Source: Fratercula arctica (lineage: Eukaryota > Chordata > Aves > Charadriiformes > Alcidae). From it: 64,000 nt of DNA. Under the pieces are notes generated by a model. The model did not search any database and had not been told where the DNA came from. It saw only the letters and a program-made list of their open reading frames with translations. The DNA lies in contig CANTUZ010000025.1 in assembly GCA_947846985.1 (NCBI GenBank), forward strand, positions 15,126,100-15,190,099, read 5' to 3'. The position numbers and the translations under genes were made by a program. Numbering within the stretch: position 1 is the stretch's first letter; every line of letters begins with the position of its first letter. This document shows positions 12,501 to 23,183 of this stretch, piece after piece.

Positions 12501-13129
12501 GAAGCAGTAAAAGTTTAGCTGTAATTTTAAACTCTAAAAATGAAGAACACAAGAGGACAGAGACACTATGAAAAAGTAGAGGAAGAAGAGAAATCCCTGA
12601 GATAATGATAGCGAAGTTCTGGGACTATTAGTGAAGGAAAGCTATAGGCTCTTCATCACCGGAGGTCTTCAAGAAATTATTAACATCTATCAGGAATGAG
12701 GATGGACTACTTGGTTTCTAAACATATCTTCCAGTTGTGTTTTCTGTATTAGAGATTACTCTCTGTAAATTACTGATAACTGGTATAATTTTTAAGTTTA
12801 GCATTCAAGTAAAATCCTTAACACTGTGAGACATAAAAAATCATCAGATTTGGCTAGCAATTGGTTTCAAAAGAAATTAGAAAGTAACTATAAAATAAAT
12901 GAAGACCAAAGTTCCTTGGGTTCATTTAAAACCCTGAATTATTTGCTTTGTCTGATATCCTATATTCCCACCAACTTCAAAAATATCCATGCTGGAGGAA
13001 CAGAAAAGACTACAATGTCCAAGAAGCCTTAATAAATTGGACAGTTATTTATCATTGGTCTTTGAAACTAAGGGAATAACCGTTCTGAGCATTTCACAAA
13101 ACCTAGCATTTGACATAACGATCCAGGTA
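9521..13129. other. Host intergenic DNA, no gene seen
   Basis: AT-rich sequence with no convincing exon or retroviral motif. A short (TA)n run lies near 12067-12080. Two near-copies of a 35-bp phrase (AAGAAAACTCA...GTTCAAGAGAAGGA) occur at about 10965 and 11010. Confidence 0.5.
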
Positions 13130-16059
13130 TCACAGAATCACAGCATGATAGGGGTTGGAAGGGACCTTCGGAGATCATCTAGTCCAACCCCCCTGCCAGA
13201 GCAGGGTCACCTAGAGCAGGTTGCACAGGAACACATCCAGGTGGGTTTTGAATGTCTCCAGAGAAGGAGACTCCATAACCTCTCTGGGCAGCCTGTTCCA
13301 GTGCTCTGTCACCCTCAAAGTAAAGAAGGTCCTCCTCATGTTGAGATGGAACTTCCTATGTTCAAGTTTGTGCCCATTGCCCCTTGTCACCAGACACCAC
13401 TGAAAAGAGCCTGGTCCCATCCTCTTGACACCCACCCTTTAGATATTTATAACCACTGATGAGGTCTCCTCTCAGTCTTCTCTTCTCCAGGCTAAACAGA
13501 CCCAGGTCTCTCAGCCTTTCCTCATAAGAGAGGTGCTCCAGTCCCTTGATCATCTTGGTAGCCCTCTGCTGCACCCTCTCCAGTAGTTCCCTGTCCTTCT
13601 TGAACTGGGGGCCCCAGGAAACAGTACTCCAAATGCGGCCTCACCAGGGCAGAGTAGAGAGGGAGGATGACCTCCCTTGACCTGCTGGCCATGCTCTTTT
13701 TAATGCACCCCAGGATGCCATTGGCCTTCTTGGCCACAAGGGCACATTGCTGCCTCATGGTCAACTTCTTGTCCACCAGGACTCCAATGTCTCCTAGGTC
13801 TCTCTCTGCAGAGCTGCTTTAGGTCAGCCCCTAACCTGTACTGGTGCATGGGGTTATTCCTCCCCAGGTGCAGCACCCTACACTTGCCCTTGTTGAATTT
13901 CATAAGGTTTCTCTCCGCCCAACTCTCCAGCCTGTCCAGGTCTTGATGAATGGCAGCACAGCCTTCTGAAGTGTCAGCCACTCCTCCCAGTTTGGTGTCA
14001 TCAGCAAACTTGCTGAGGGTACACTCTGTCCCCTCATCCAGGTTGTTGATGAATATATTGAACAAGACTGGACTCAGTACTGACCCCTGGAGAACACTGC
14101 TAGTTACAGGCTTCCAACTAGATTCTGTGCCCCTAATCACAACCCTCTGAGCTCTGCCATTCAGCCAGTTCTCAATGCACCTCACTGTCCACTCACCTAA
14201 CCCACACTTCCTGAGCTTACCTATGAGGATGTTATGGGAGACTAAGTCAAAAGCCTTGCTGAAGTCAAGGTAGACAACGTCCACTGCTCTCCCCTCATCC
14301 ACCCAGCCAGTCAGATTGGTCAAGCATGATTTCTGCTTGGTGAATCCATGCTGACCACTCCAGATAACCTTCTTTTCTTCTACATGCTTAGAGATGACAT
14401 TCAGGAGGAGCTGTTCCATCACCTTTGGAGGTGAGGCTGACTTGCCTGTAGTTTCCCAGGTCCTCCTTCTTGCCCTTTTTGAGGACTGGAGTGACATTAG
14501 CTTTCCTCCAGTTCTCAGGCACCTCTCCTGTTCTCCATGACTTTTCAAAGATGATGGAGAGCGGCTTCGCAATAACATCTGCCAGCTCCCTCAGCACTCA
14601 TGAGTGCATCCCATCAGGGCCCATGGATTTGTGAGTGTCACTTTTGCCCAAATGATCTCTAACCCAATCCTCCTGGACTGAGGGAGAGTCTTCCTTACTC
14701 CAGGCTCTCTCTCTCCTGCCTCCAGCATCTGGGTTTCCTGAGGGCTGGCCTTAGCAGTAAAGACTGAAGCAAAGGCATTTGGTAACTCTGCCTTCTCTGC
14801 ATCCTCCGTCACCAGGGCACCTATCTCATTCAGCAGCGGGCCCACATTTTCCCTAGTCTTCCTTTTACTGCTGATGTACTTGAAGAAGCCCTTCTTATTG
14901 TCCTTGAAATCCCTTGCCAGGCTTAATTCCAAGTCGGCCTTCACCTTCGTCGTTGCATCCCTGCATACTGTGACAACGCTCCTATACTTCTCCCAAGTGG
15001 CCAGTCCCTTTTTCCACATTCTGTAAGCTTCCTTCTTCCATCCGAGTTTATCCAGAAGCTCCTTGCTCTTCCATGCAGGTTTCCTGCCTCCTTTGCCTGA
15101 TTTCTTGCTCCTAGGGATGCACCGATCTTGAGCTCAGAGGAAGTGCTGCTTAAATATTAACCAGCTCTCTTGCACCCCTCTTCCTTCTAGAGCCTTAGCC
15201 CATGGGATTCCTCAAAGTAGGTCTTTGAGGAGGCCAAAGTCAGCACTCCTGAAGTTCAGGGTTATAATTCTACTTTTTGCCCTGCTTCTTCCACGCAGCA
15301 TCCTGAACTCCACCCTCTCATGGTCACTGCAGCCAAGGCTACCCCCGACTTTCACATCCCCAACCAGTCCTTCTTTGTTTGTCAGCACAAGGTTCAGCAG
15401 CACACCTCTCCTCCTTGGTTCCTTTACCACTTGTGTCAAGAAGTTATCATCAGTGCTCTGCAGAAATCTCCGGGACTGTGTGTTCCTGGCTGTGTAGCCT
15501 TCCCAGCAAATATCAGGGTGATTGAAGTCCCCCATGAGAACCAGGGCCTGTGATCATGAGGCTATTTCCATCTGTCTGTAGAAGGCCTCATCGACTTCCT
15601 CTTCCTGATACGGTGGTCTGCAGTAAACACCCACAACAGTATCTCCCATATTAGCCTGCCCCTTAATTCTCTCAACACTTTCTTCATCCACCCCTAGGCA
15701 GAGCTCGATACATTCCAGTTGCCCTCTCACATAGAGAGCAACTCCACCACCACGCCCGGCTGGCCTGTCTTTCCTAAAAAGTACATAGCTATCCATAACA
15801 GCATTCCAGTCATGTGAGCTATCCCACCATGTCTCTGTAATTGCAATGAGATCATGGCCCTGTGACCGCACACAGATCTCCAGCTCTTCCTGTTTATTCC
15901 CCATGCTGCGTGCGTTGGTATACAAGCATTGCAGAGACGTAGTCGAGTGTGTGGGTTTCCCTGGAGGGGAGCAAGAGGATCCACCACAGCCATACACACC
16001 CTTGAGGTGGCTGGCCTTCTGGATCTCATCTTGGGAGTCAGGTAAGGAACATTTGTGAC
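13130..16059 (-). pseudogene. CR1 LINE ORF2 (endonuclease and RT), 3' block
   Basis: Reads on the minus strand from 16059 down to the CR1 3' end at 13130. The apurinic endonuclease shows LYTNARSMGNK, an ITETWW glutamate, MGDFNHPDICW (about 15535) and a CSDHERVEF histidine. RT shows [21 protein letters not shown] and a FADD active site (about 13990-14300), followed by the CR1 C-terminal region. Frame breaks occur near 15540, 15100, 14590, 13700, 13560 and 13430, so it is dead. It is one of three blocks of a single CR1 copy; the others are 23184-23288 and 37961-39090. Confidence 0.93.
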
Positions 16060-16447
16060 TGCCGCGATTGAGAGACGGAGACCCAGTTGGGTGCAAGCTA
16101 GATCTCTCTTTATTGTTCAATAGTTCTTTTTTATACCCTAAGTTATTCAACATAGGTCAGCGTGTAAAAGGCTCATTGGTTACACAGATAATAGCTTCAT
16201 ACATATTGCTAAAGCTGAGCTCCTAATTGGTTATACGGTGAAAGGCTATCTGGCTCTTACACAATGCTTATCTTGTGACGGTAAACAGTCTTATTTAGCT
16301 AAAAGTTTCTTTTCAAAACACTCCCTTCTTCAAATCTTCTGCAGCTCGCGGTGCGTGAGCTCCAGCACGTCCTTATCAATCAGCTGGCTAGTACTAGGGG
16401 TTCTTTCAGAGGTGATCAAATCAAAGGTGATCAAATCATTCCCGTCA
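16060..16447 (-). repeat. P3 3' LTR
   Basis: Spans TGCCGC to CGTCA as read on the plus strand. By eye identical to the copy at 22796-23183. The last 118 bp of the env coding frame lie inside it. Confidence 0.95.
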
Positions 16448-18024
16448 CTTCCCCCCTCTTGTTGCACAACAAGGATTCGTGTCATGGAGTCAGTGATTAA
16501 CTTCCGCAAGCATTGCAAGAAACAGGGCAAAAAGAGCAACAAAAAAAGAAAAGCAGCCGAGGCATATACGAGCGTTTTCACCAAACTTCGTAACCATCCT
16601 GAGAGACCCCATTCTCCAAAAAGTTTATCTAACCAATCCCAACTATCGTCTTGTCGGAGTTTAGAGACCCCATCTTTAAGCTGTCGAATGCTGGCATGAA
16701 TCGATTCCGAGTGGTCAGAAAGATTCATACAACACATACCGTCAAAGTCTTCACAGCCATGGCCTTGCGCTAAAAGCAAAAAATCAATAGCAGCTCTATT
16801 TTGCAATGTAGCGTGGCGCACACTATCAACATCTAATAAAAGGCCTGATAGTGCTCCACTAGTAGCATTAGTCTGTTTGGCAAGCCAACAACCAAGTTTA
16901 TCTAAGACTGATAAGGCTTTGCTAGCAGCAACGCCTGGTAAAAGCAAAGAGGTGGCAAAGCGTTGACCAAAAGACCAAAAATCTGTGTTATCATCACAGT
17001 CAGGGGCATATGCATGAATGCTGCGCTTCTCTCTATGAGAAAGACGGTGCTGTAAAATCATGGATGTATTAGGAGTCAGGACAGTAAGGCGTCCGAGGCT
17101 ACAGGGACCTCCTTTTATGTGAGAAGGGATAGCGGACCATGCTCTGTCTCCGCAAATAAAAAATATCCCTGATGGTAGGAGAACGGGAGCATTGGTAGAG
17201 TGAGACAAATTTGTTGCCGTGTAATTGCACCAAACAGTAGCATTTTTAAAAACGGGATGGGAAGGAGAGACATCCCATGCTCTAGATTGATTTTTTCCTG
17301 TGTAGTTAAATTTAACACAAAAATCCATTTTTACTGATCCGAGGAGCTCAATCTCTTGTGGTTCTAGGGTAGCGAGTGGGAGGTAGGGGGTCCATGTGTC
17401 CCAAGAGTCTGTCACATTTCTGGATGTGACGATGTGTTGGAGACTCGTAGGTATCGGCCACTCGTCTAGGGGCAAACCCACTAGACACGTAGAAAAGGGG
17501 TTGTTAGGGGAGGCAGTAGTAAGACACAAAGTGTCCTGTCTGGTCAAATTTGCCAATGTAACCCACACATTTACTTTGGGAAGAGGAGGGGGGAAAGGGA
17601 AAGGACTGCCCCAAAGGGGTAAGGGTCCTATACCTATTGTTATCAAAACCAGACACCCAATCATGGTCCCAAGTTCTTTCAAAGTAACAAGAGTCAAAGT
17701 CTGATCTTGTCCTGGCGCTCTGAGACCCTCATGAGTCAGCAGTGTTGTATCAGTCGTTCGGGGTCCCAGAGGGTGCAGGAGTCTGTTGATCAAAGAGATG
17801 ACCGGAGTCGAGATAATCGGAGTCGTCACCCGATGATTGCGGTAGGGATTCACGGAAGGGTCGTACGTTCTTTGCTGGTATCCACCTGGGGCCTCTTTCT
17901 GTGGAGACACAAGCATAACCTCTTCCCCATGTAACAAGAGGATACGGTCCCATGATCTTACCTGTTTCTGGATCCCGAACCAACACCGGGGCTTTAATTC
18001 GCGCCTCAAGTGAAGTATTGGCAT
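16330..18024 (-). CDS. env: P3 envelope, alpharetrovirus-like
   Basis: Open frame of 564 codons that overlaps the end of pol by 275 nt. The first ~115 residues overlap pol and precede the hydrophobic signal (MIGCLVLITIGIG), so the real start is probably reached by splicing. SU has several N-X-S/T sites. A basic cleavage site REKRS lies near residue 331. TM shows an internal fusion-peptide-like segment between two cysteines (FATSLLLPGVAAS), [11 protein letters not shown], a CX6CC motif (CEDFDGMCC) near 425 and an anchor near 488-510. An internal fusion loop bounded by cysteines together with this TM text is characteristic of avian alpharetroviral Env. The last residues are encoded in U3. Confidence 0.92.
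   Translation of the reverse strand: MPILHLRRELKPRCWFGIQKQVRSWDRILLLHGEEVMLVSPQKEAPGGYQQRTYDPSVNPYRNHRVTTPIISTPVISLINRLLHPLGPRTTDTTLLTHEGLRAPGQDQTLTLVTLKELGTMIGCLVLITIGIGPLPLWGSPFPFPPPLPKVNVWVTLANLTRQDTLCLTTASPNNPFSTCLVGLPLDEWPIPTSLQHIVTSRNVTDSWDTWTPYLPLATLEPQEIELLGSVKMDFCVKFNYTGKNQSRAWDVSPSHPVFKNATVWCNYTATNLSHSTNAPVLLPSGIFFICGDRAWSAIPSHIKGGPCSLGRLTVLTPNTSMILQHRLSHREKRSIHAYAPDCDDNTDFWSFGQRFATSLLLPGVAASKALSVLDKLGCWLAKQTNATSGALSGLLLDVDSVRHATLQNRAAIDFLLLAQGHGCEDFDGMCCMNLSDHSESIHASIRQLKDGVSKLRQDDSWDWLDKLFGEWGLSGWLRSLVKTLVYASAAFLFLLLFLPCFLQCLRKLITDSMTRILVVQQEGGSDGNDLITFDLITSERTPSTSQLIDKDVLELTHRELQKI
16448..16460 (-). other. P3 polypurine tract
   Basis: On the minus strand AAGAGGGGGGAAG sits immediately before the 3' LTR, the expected place for the plus-strand DNA primer. 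It lies inside the env reading frame. Confidence 0.85.
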
Positions 18025-20476
18025 TAAAATGTCGGACTATCGGAGGATTGTTATCTATTAAAGAGCAATTCAAAAAGTTAAAAACATACAAAGCTTTCTG
18101 TAGTCGTTCCTCAGGAGTAGCAGTCCCCATTCCCCCTTTCTGTTGTTGCAATAAGCGCTTCAAAGACTGGTGAGAGCGTTCAATTAGAGATTGACCTGTA
18201 GGGGAATGAGGAATGCCGGTGACGTGGGTCACGCCCCAGGAATCAAAAAAGGCTTTTGTTGCGGTTGAAACATATGCAGGACCATTGTCTGTTTTTACCT
18301 GAGAGGGTATGCCCAAGGTAGCAAAGGCACGCAACAAATGTTTGCGGACGTCACGCGCCTTCTCTCCTGTGTGGCAAGAGGCAAACAAGGCACCGGAAAA
18401 GGTGTCAATAGAGGAATGGACACATTTCAAATTACCAAACTCTGGATAATGTGTAACGTCTGTCTGCCAGAGCTGTAAACTTTGCAGTCCTCTGGGATTA
18501 ACTCCGCTTGCTATCGACGGGAAAGAATGTCTTTGGCAGTCAGGGCATACAGCAATAATATTAGACGCTTGTTGGGAGGTAAGTTCAAACTGCTGTTTGA
18601 GACTTGCAGTATTCTGGTGGAAAAAAGAATGACTCAATTTAGTTTGCGCTATGCGGTCAGGTAATACATGTACAGGCAGCGTAAGCAAATCGGCTCGCTG
18701 GTTGCCTTCTGCAATAAAGCTAGGCAAAGAGGTGTGAGATCTAATATGCATAATAAAATAGGGGTGAGAGTGTGAATCGAGGAGAAAAACAAGCTCCTGC
18801 AAAAGAAAAAATAAGTTAACAGGTAAAACTTCGCGTAACAGAGACGCTTCAGCCCGTTCGACAATTCCTGTAACATAAGCAGAATCTGTAACAATATTAA
18901 GCGGTAAAGACCATTTCCGAAAGACTCGGACAACAGCTGCTAATTCTACAATTTGGGGAGAGCCTGGTACAGTTTCTATGTCTGAATCCCAGCGGCCGCT
19001 ATGATCGTCCCACCAGAGGATCACAGACTTATGTGACTTGCCGGATCCGTCCGTAAATACTGTCAGGGCTTGTAAAGGTTGGTCACTCCTTTTAGGCTTG
19101 GGCATGATAGAAAAGGTAGTGCTGAACAGTCGATGTGAAGGCGGGTGAGAAGAAAGTTGTCCCGCATAGCTGGCGAGTGCCATACCAAAGGCTTCTGATT
19201 GCTGGTGAAGCCACTGCAGATAATCTTTAGCTACAGGTAAATAAACACAGGCAAAGTCTAGTCCAGACAATGTCAATAAACGTCGCCGGGCTCGAATGAG
19301 TAAAGATGCGAACATTTCATGCTGTGTCAAGACAGTTTTCGTGGGTTGATTTGGTAAAAAAATCCATTCAATGATTAACAATGGATCAGGGTTCTGTGAG
19401 TCCCATTGAAATATCAAGGCACAAGGCTGTCGAACAGGATTCAAAATGATCAGATAGAAAGGCAAATCGGGAGCACAGCGGTGTGCTTGTCTTGAGGCGA
19501 TCGCGGTAGCGACCTTTTGCAGGGAGTCAACAGCCTCAGGGCCAAGAGCTCGAGGAGAATTGAGATTAGTATCCCCTTTTAGTAGTTCAAACAAAGGACG
19601 CAAGTCTGCATTGGAAATTCCTAATAATGGTCTAACCCAATTAATTGTTCCTAGCAGTTTCTGCACATCGTGTAGGTTGTGCACATCTATTGGAATTTGT
19701 AGTGGCTGGGGAATTATAGTTTGAGCCCGTATGCGCCAGCCTAGATATTTCCATGGGGGTACCTTTTGAACCTTTTCCGACGCAATACAGAGACCTGCAG
19801 AGTTGACAGCAGTTGTGACAAGGGCTACAGCTTCCTCCATGACTTCGTGATGTTGTGCGGCCACTAGGATATCATCCATGTAATGATACAATAAGACACT
19901 GGACATTGCGGTTCTAATAGGACTAAGTACCTTAGCTACATACCACTGACAGATTGTAGGGCTGTTCTTCATTCCTTGTGGCAGCACAACCCACTGGTAT
20001 CTTTGCAACGGGGCTTGCATGTTGACGCTTGGAACTGAAAAAGCAAATTTAGGAGCATCGTGTGGATGCAGTGGGATATTAAAAAAGCAGTCTTTGAGGT
20101 CAATAACAGTCAAATGCCAATGTCGAGGAATCATAGTGGGGGACGGGAGTCCTGGTTGGAGGGCTCCCATGTCTTCCATAGCGTCATTAATTTTTCTGAG
20201 GTCGTGGAGAAGGCGCCACTTGCCAGTTTGTTTTTTAATAACAAAAATAGGTGAATTCCAAGGGCTAACAGAGGGCACAATATGGCCCTTTGATAGTTGC
20301 TCAGCGACTAATTCTTGGAGGGCGCGAAGCTTCTCTAGCGGCAGGGGCCATTGGTCAACCCAAACAGGGGTGTCGGTTTTCCAAGTCAATTTCAGGGTGT
20401 CGCGCCCCCCAATGGCCCCACCTAAAAATGTGTCTGAAGGGATACCCCCCACTGGGACAATACATCTCGTCCCCAC
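17750..20476 (-). CDS. pol: P3 Pol: reverse transcriptase, RNase H, integrase
   Basis: Unbroken frame of 908 codons from the first ATG; translation by frameshift would add residues upstream. RT has LPQGMKNSPTICQ and YMDDILVA (about residue 200). RNase H has FTDGSGKS (about 475), VTDSAYV and HIRSH with a final NQRAD aspartate. Integrase has the HHCC zinc motif (HSFFHQN, then CPDC), catalytic Asp in QTDVTH (about 672), Asp in KTDNGPAY and Glu in SLIERSH, and a C-terminal region with RGYACV and PRWIPAK. All catalytic residues I can name are present. It lies in the -1 frame relative to dut-pro. Confidence 0.94.
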   Translation of the reverse strand: MGTRCIVPVGGIPSDTFLGGAIGGRDTLKLTWKTDTPVWVDQWPLPLEKLRALQELVAEQLSKGHIVPSVSPWNSPIFVIKKQTGKWRLLHDLRKINDAMEDMGALQPGLPSPTMIPRHWHLTVIDLKDCFFNIPLHPHDAPKFAFSVPSVNMQAPLQRYQWVVLPQGMKNSPTICQWYVAKVLSPIRTAMSSVLLYHYMDDILVAAQHHEVMEEAVALVTTAVNSAGLCIASEKVQKVPPWKYLGWRIRAQTIIPQPLQIPIDVHNLHDVQKLLGTINWVRPLLGISNADLRPLFELLKGDTNLNSPRALGPEAVDSLQKVATAIASRQAHRCAPDLPFYLIILNPVRQPCALIFQWDSQNPDPLLIIEWIFLPNQPTKTVLTQHEMFASLLIRARRRLLTLSGLDFACVYLPVAKDYLQWLHQQSEAFGMALASYAGQLSSHPPSHRLFSTTFSIMPKPKRSDQPLQALTVFTDGSGKSHKSVILWWDDHSGRWDSDIETVPGSPQIVELAAVVRVFRKWSLPLNIVTDSAYVTGIVERAEASLLREVLPVNLFFLLQELVFLLDSHSHPYFIMHIRSHTSLPSFIAEGNQRADLLTLPVHVLPDRIAQTKLSHSFFHQNTASLKQQFELTSQQASNIIAVCPDCQRHSFPSIASGVNPRGLQSLQLWQTDVTHYPEFGNLKCVHSSIDTFSGALFASCHTGEKARDVRKHLLRAFATLGIPSQVKTDNGPAYVSTATKAFFDSWGVTHVTGIPHSPTGQSLIERSHQSLKRLLQQQKGGMGTATPEERLQKALYVFNFLNCSLIDNNPPIVRHFNANTSLEARIKAPVLVRDPETGKIMGPYPLVTWGRGYACVSTERGPRWIPAKNVRPFRESLPQSSGDDSDYLDSGHLFDQQTPAPSGTPND

Positions 20477-21228
20477 AAAATCATGGGAACAGGTAATACA
20501 AAAGGCTTAACAGAAGCCACGTGTCCTTCCGGCCCTTCAATTTGGATCAATTCTAGACTCTGTTGGCTACTACCAGTTCCGCCAATCCCTGCTAGAGCCT
20601 GAGAAATATTAGCAAGGGGCCATTGTGGGGGCCACTTGGCCCGAGAAATAACTGTAACATCGGCTCCAGTATCCACGATTCCACTCAACACAAGTCGTTG
20701 TCCCTTGAGAGTGAGGGTACACTGGCATATGGGTCGTTTGTGAGAAATAGATTCTACCCACAAAATTTGGGGGTGCCCTGTAGATCCAAAACTTCCCTGT
20801 CTCTGTTGGGATTGAGTGGGGATGGGGGAACCCGGGTCTTTGGGAATTAAAATTAGTTGCGCTATACGGCTACCTTGTGGTATTGTGCAAGGAGGAAATG
20901 GGGTCTATACCATAATCTTGATTTCATTAGTACTGTCAGAGTCAATGACCCTTGGTAATACAAAAAGTCCTGACAATGTTGTAGATGATCTTCCTAACAA
21001 CAGTGCTTGCGTTCCAGAGGGTAGAGGCCCCGAGATATTGGTTGACAATAGGTGAACCGAGGGATCGAGTAACGTTACCGTGTGGGAGGTTGCCAAGTCC
21101 AATCCGGCGCTACCGGCTGTTGCTGGGCGAAGACTTGAGGCGCTGTTGCCCCCTCCTGGGGGCTTAGAGGTATCGGCTGCGGCATTTGTGTCTGCACGCG
21201 TCGCTGCCCCGCGCTCCGTGAGCGGTTT
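20422..21228 (-). pseudogene. dut-pro: P3 dUTPase-protease, one stop
   Basis: The -1 frame after gag encodes a dUTPase-like domain (AGLDLAT, LLGRSS, VIDSDS, RIAQLI and FGSTG, the usual five-motif order), followed by an aspartic protease with DTGADVTVI and a WGRDVLSQ segment. An in-frame TAG at 20905-20907 separates dUTPase motif 3 from motif 4. Nothing else in the frame is broken. DU-Pro fusion is a betaretrovirus trait. The tyrosine of motif 3 seen in P1 is serine here. The frame ends TTT TAG at 20422, overlapping pol. Confidence 0.88.
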
Positions 21229-22646
21229 CCCTGGATCAATTGACCCTGCAAATCATACTTAGAGCGGCACTGATTAGCATAATGACGCCCTTTCTTGCAT
21301 CTAGGACAGATTCCCGGAGCGCGAGCTCTCACACTGGTATTAGCGGTCAAACAATTCTTTTTTAAGTGACCAGGCTTACCACACCCATAGCATACACCCG
21401 GAGTCATTGGGCCGCGCATAGCTGCAAAGGCGGCTGCCATTGCTTCATACTTGTGTTCCGTAGTACCAATTCTGTTACAGGCTTCCACCATTTCGACCAA
21501 GGTAGGGTTTTGATTAGGAAGAGATTTCAAAAGTTTTTTACAATCTGCGTTAGCATTTTCTACTGCCAATTTCAACAACAAGATTTCACGAGCTTCTGTG
21601 TTATCTATCTGACGCTCTAAGGCTTGTTTCAGTCTATCGATAAACTGCATGTAGGGCTCTCGTGGTTCTTGTGTAATAGAAGTAAAGGCTTTTTGCGGCT
21701 TTTGGGAGTCTGGGACTTTTCCTAAAGCCTTTCTTGCTTCCTCTCGAACTGCCTCGAGAGCTTCTCGTGGAATATCTCGCGCCTGGGCGATCGGACTCGC
21801 CCAGCGTCCTGTGCCCGTAAGATGTTCTATAGTCAGAGCAGTAAAACTTTCATTAGCATGACCTACATAGGTCAGGAGGAGAGCTTGGAGTCCCCCCCTC
21901 CAATGTGACTCCCATAACGAGTACTGAGTAGGAGTCAATAACAGCTGCGCAAGAGATTTTAAGTCATGAGGAGTCATCACGTAAGTGTCAAATACAGAAG
22001 ATAGTAGGCTCGCAAAATATGGAGAAGAGAGCCCATGCTCTGTGATAGTGCGGCGCAGTTCTTTTATTACCGGGAAGGATAGAGCTTCCCATTGTGCTCC
22101 ACCCCCCCGACCTTGATAAATCACAGGGGCGACTATTGTCTGGGCTATGTCTAAGTCTCCTTCCTTTAAAGCTTGTCGTTTAATGTTAGCCCATACATCA
22201 TGAGGGTCTGGGGGGTAAAGCTGTGGCTCTTTGTCAGGGTCCACAGGACCAGGGTCAAAGGGATCTTCCTCTGGGGGGCGCCCAGCCAAGCCCACCGTAA
22301 GGAGCCCTTTAACAGAGTCGACATCAGGCGGATTATTTTGATTATCGACGTCTTTACTACCCTGGCCTTCTTGTGCTTTTAAGGTTTCAAAAATGGTTCG
22401 CCACCAAGGAAGCATACGTTGTGCTTCAGCATTCCCGATCGTTGCTGCGTCCCATAGTTTTACCCCCACGTCATCCCAGAGTTCCCGTGTAAAAATACTA
22501 GATGCAGTTACAGTGGGAATCTTTACTTGCACCCATTTAAGCATTGCCTTGAGGTCATGCCCGGAAATATTTTTCCCATGCTTTTTAAGAAGACTTGTCA
22601 TAAGTTCATATACGTCTCTCTCCGGGGAAGACGCTTGATTCCCCAT
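21075..22646 (-). CDS. gag: P3 Gag
   Basis: The open frame starts at 22655 (MGNMGNQ); the second ATG at 22646 gives MGNQASS, a good myristoylation start. The matrix region takes the first ~100 residues. LYPPDP lies in the linker. Capsid contains the major-homology-like [14 protein letters not shown]. Nucleocapsid has one standard knuckle ([14 protein letters not shown]) and a second Cys/His box ([14 protein letters not shown]). The frame is intact and ends at 21075. Gag assembles particles at the plasma membrane or cytoplasm. The overall layout is beta-like even though the Env is alpha-like. Confidence 0.93.
   Translation of the reverse strand: MGNQASSPERDVYELMTSLLKKHGKNISGHDLKAMLKWVQVKIPTVTASSIFTRELWDDVGVKLWDAATIGNAEAQRMLPWWRTIFETLKAQEGQGSKDVDNQNNPPDVDSVKGLLTVGLAGRPPEEDPFDPGPVDPDKEPQLYPPDPHDVWANIKRQALKEGDLDIAQTIVAPVIYQGRGGGAQWEALSFPVIKELRRTITEHGLSSPYFASLLSSVFDTYVMTPHDLKSLAQLLLTPTQYSLWESHWRGGLQALLLTYVGHANESFTALTIEHLTGTGRWASPIAQARDIPREALEAVREEARKALGKVPDSQKPQKAFTSITQEPREPYMQFIDRLKQALERQIDNTEAREILLLKLAVENANADCKKLLKSLPNQNPTLVEMVEACNRIGTTEHKYEAMAAAFAAMRGPMTPGVCYGCGKPGHLKKNCLTANTSVRARAPGICPRCKKGRHYANQCRSKYDLQGQLIQGNRSRSAGQRRVQTQMPQPIPLSPQEGATAPQVFAQQQPVAPDWTWQPPTR
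21225..21231 (-). promoter_or_regulatory. P3 gag/dut-pro -1 frameshift slip site
   Basis: On the minus strand G GGA AAC falls exactly in gag phase (GGA and AAC are gag codons), and a one-base backward slip enters the dut-pro frame. A GC-rich stretch able to fold (CGCTCACGGAGCGCGGGGC) follows. The same heptamer in the same phase is found in P1. Confidence 0.88.
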
Positions 22647-22774
22647 GTTTCCCACAGCTCACCTCTCTACTCCGGAGGGATTTCAGGCCGGCCGGCTCCT
22701 GCTTCCTTTCAGCAGCACATTCAACGTTCTGTGGGACTCGCAGCAAGCCGCTCAGCTAGGCGGTTCATAAACCC

Positions 22775-22792
22775 ATCACGTCGGGGTCACCA
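22775..22792 (-). other. P3 primer-binding site, tRNA-Trp type
   Basis: On the minus strand TGGTGACCCCGACGTGAT begins 3 nt after the 5' LTR. This is the tRNA-Trp-type site used by avian leukosis/sarcoma viruses, unlike the tRNA-Lys-type sites of P1, P2 and A. Confidence 0.85.
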
Positions 22793-22795
22793 ATT

Positions 22796-23183
22796 TGCCG
22801 CGATTGAGAGACGGAGACCCAGTTGGGTGCAAGCTAGATCTCTCTTTATTGTTCAATAGTTCTTTTTTATACCCTAAGTTATTCAACATAGGTCAGCGTG
22901 TAAAAGGCTCATTGGTTACACAGATAATAGCTTCATACATATTGCTAAAGCTGAGCTCCTAATTGGTTATACGGTGAAAGGCTATCTGGCTCTTACACAA
23001 TGCTTATCTTGTGACGGTAAACAGTCTTATTTAGCTAAAAGTTTCTTTTCAAAACACTCCCTTCTTCAAATCTTCTGCAGCTCGCGGTGCGTGAGCTCCA
23101 GCACGTCCTTATCAATCAGCTGGCTAGTACTAGGGGTTCTTTCAGAGGTGATCAAATCAAAGGTGATCAAATCATTCCCGTCA
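22796..23183 (-). repeat. P3 5' LTR
   Basis: 388 bp, identical by eye to 16060-16447. It is followed by TGTGAC at 23184-23189, the second target duplication copy. Confidence 0.95.

Larger units (their letters stand above)
16060..23183 (-). mobile_element. Provirus P3: near-complete beta-like ERV with alpha-like env
   Basis: A complete provirus in minus orientation with two 388-bp LTRs that appear identical base for base. The 6-bp target duplication TGTGAC lies at 16054-16059 and 23184-23189, and the target is a CR1. Order from the right: LTR, tRNA-Trp-type primer site, gag, dut-pro in the -1 frame, pol, env reaching into U3, purine tract, LTR. Gag, pol and env frames are all open. The only lesion I found is a TAG in dut-pro. 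LTR identity means a very recent insertion or later LTR conversion. Confidence 0.95.

Noticed and set aside
17396..18173. Plus-strand frames over P3 env and pol
   Set aside because: Antisense shadows of the minus-strand env and pol genes.
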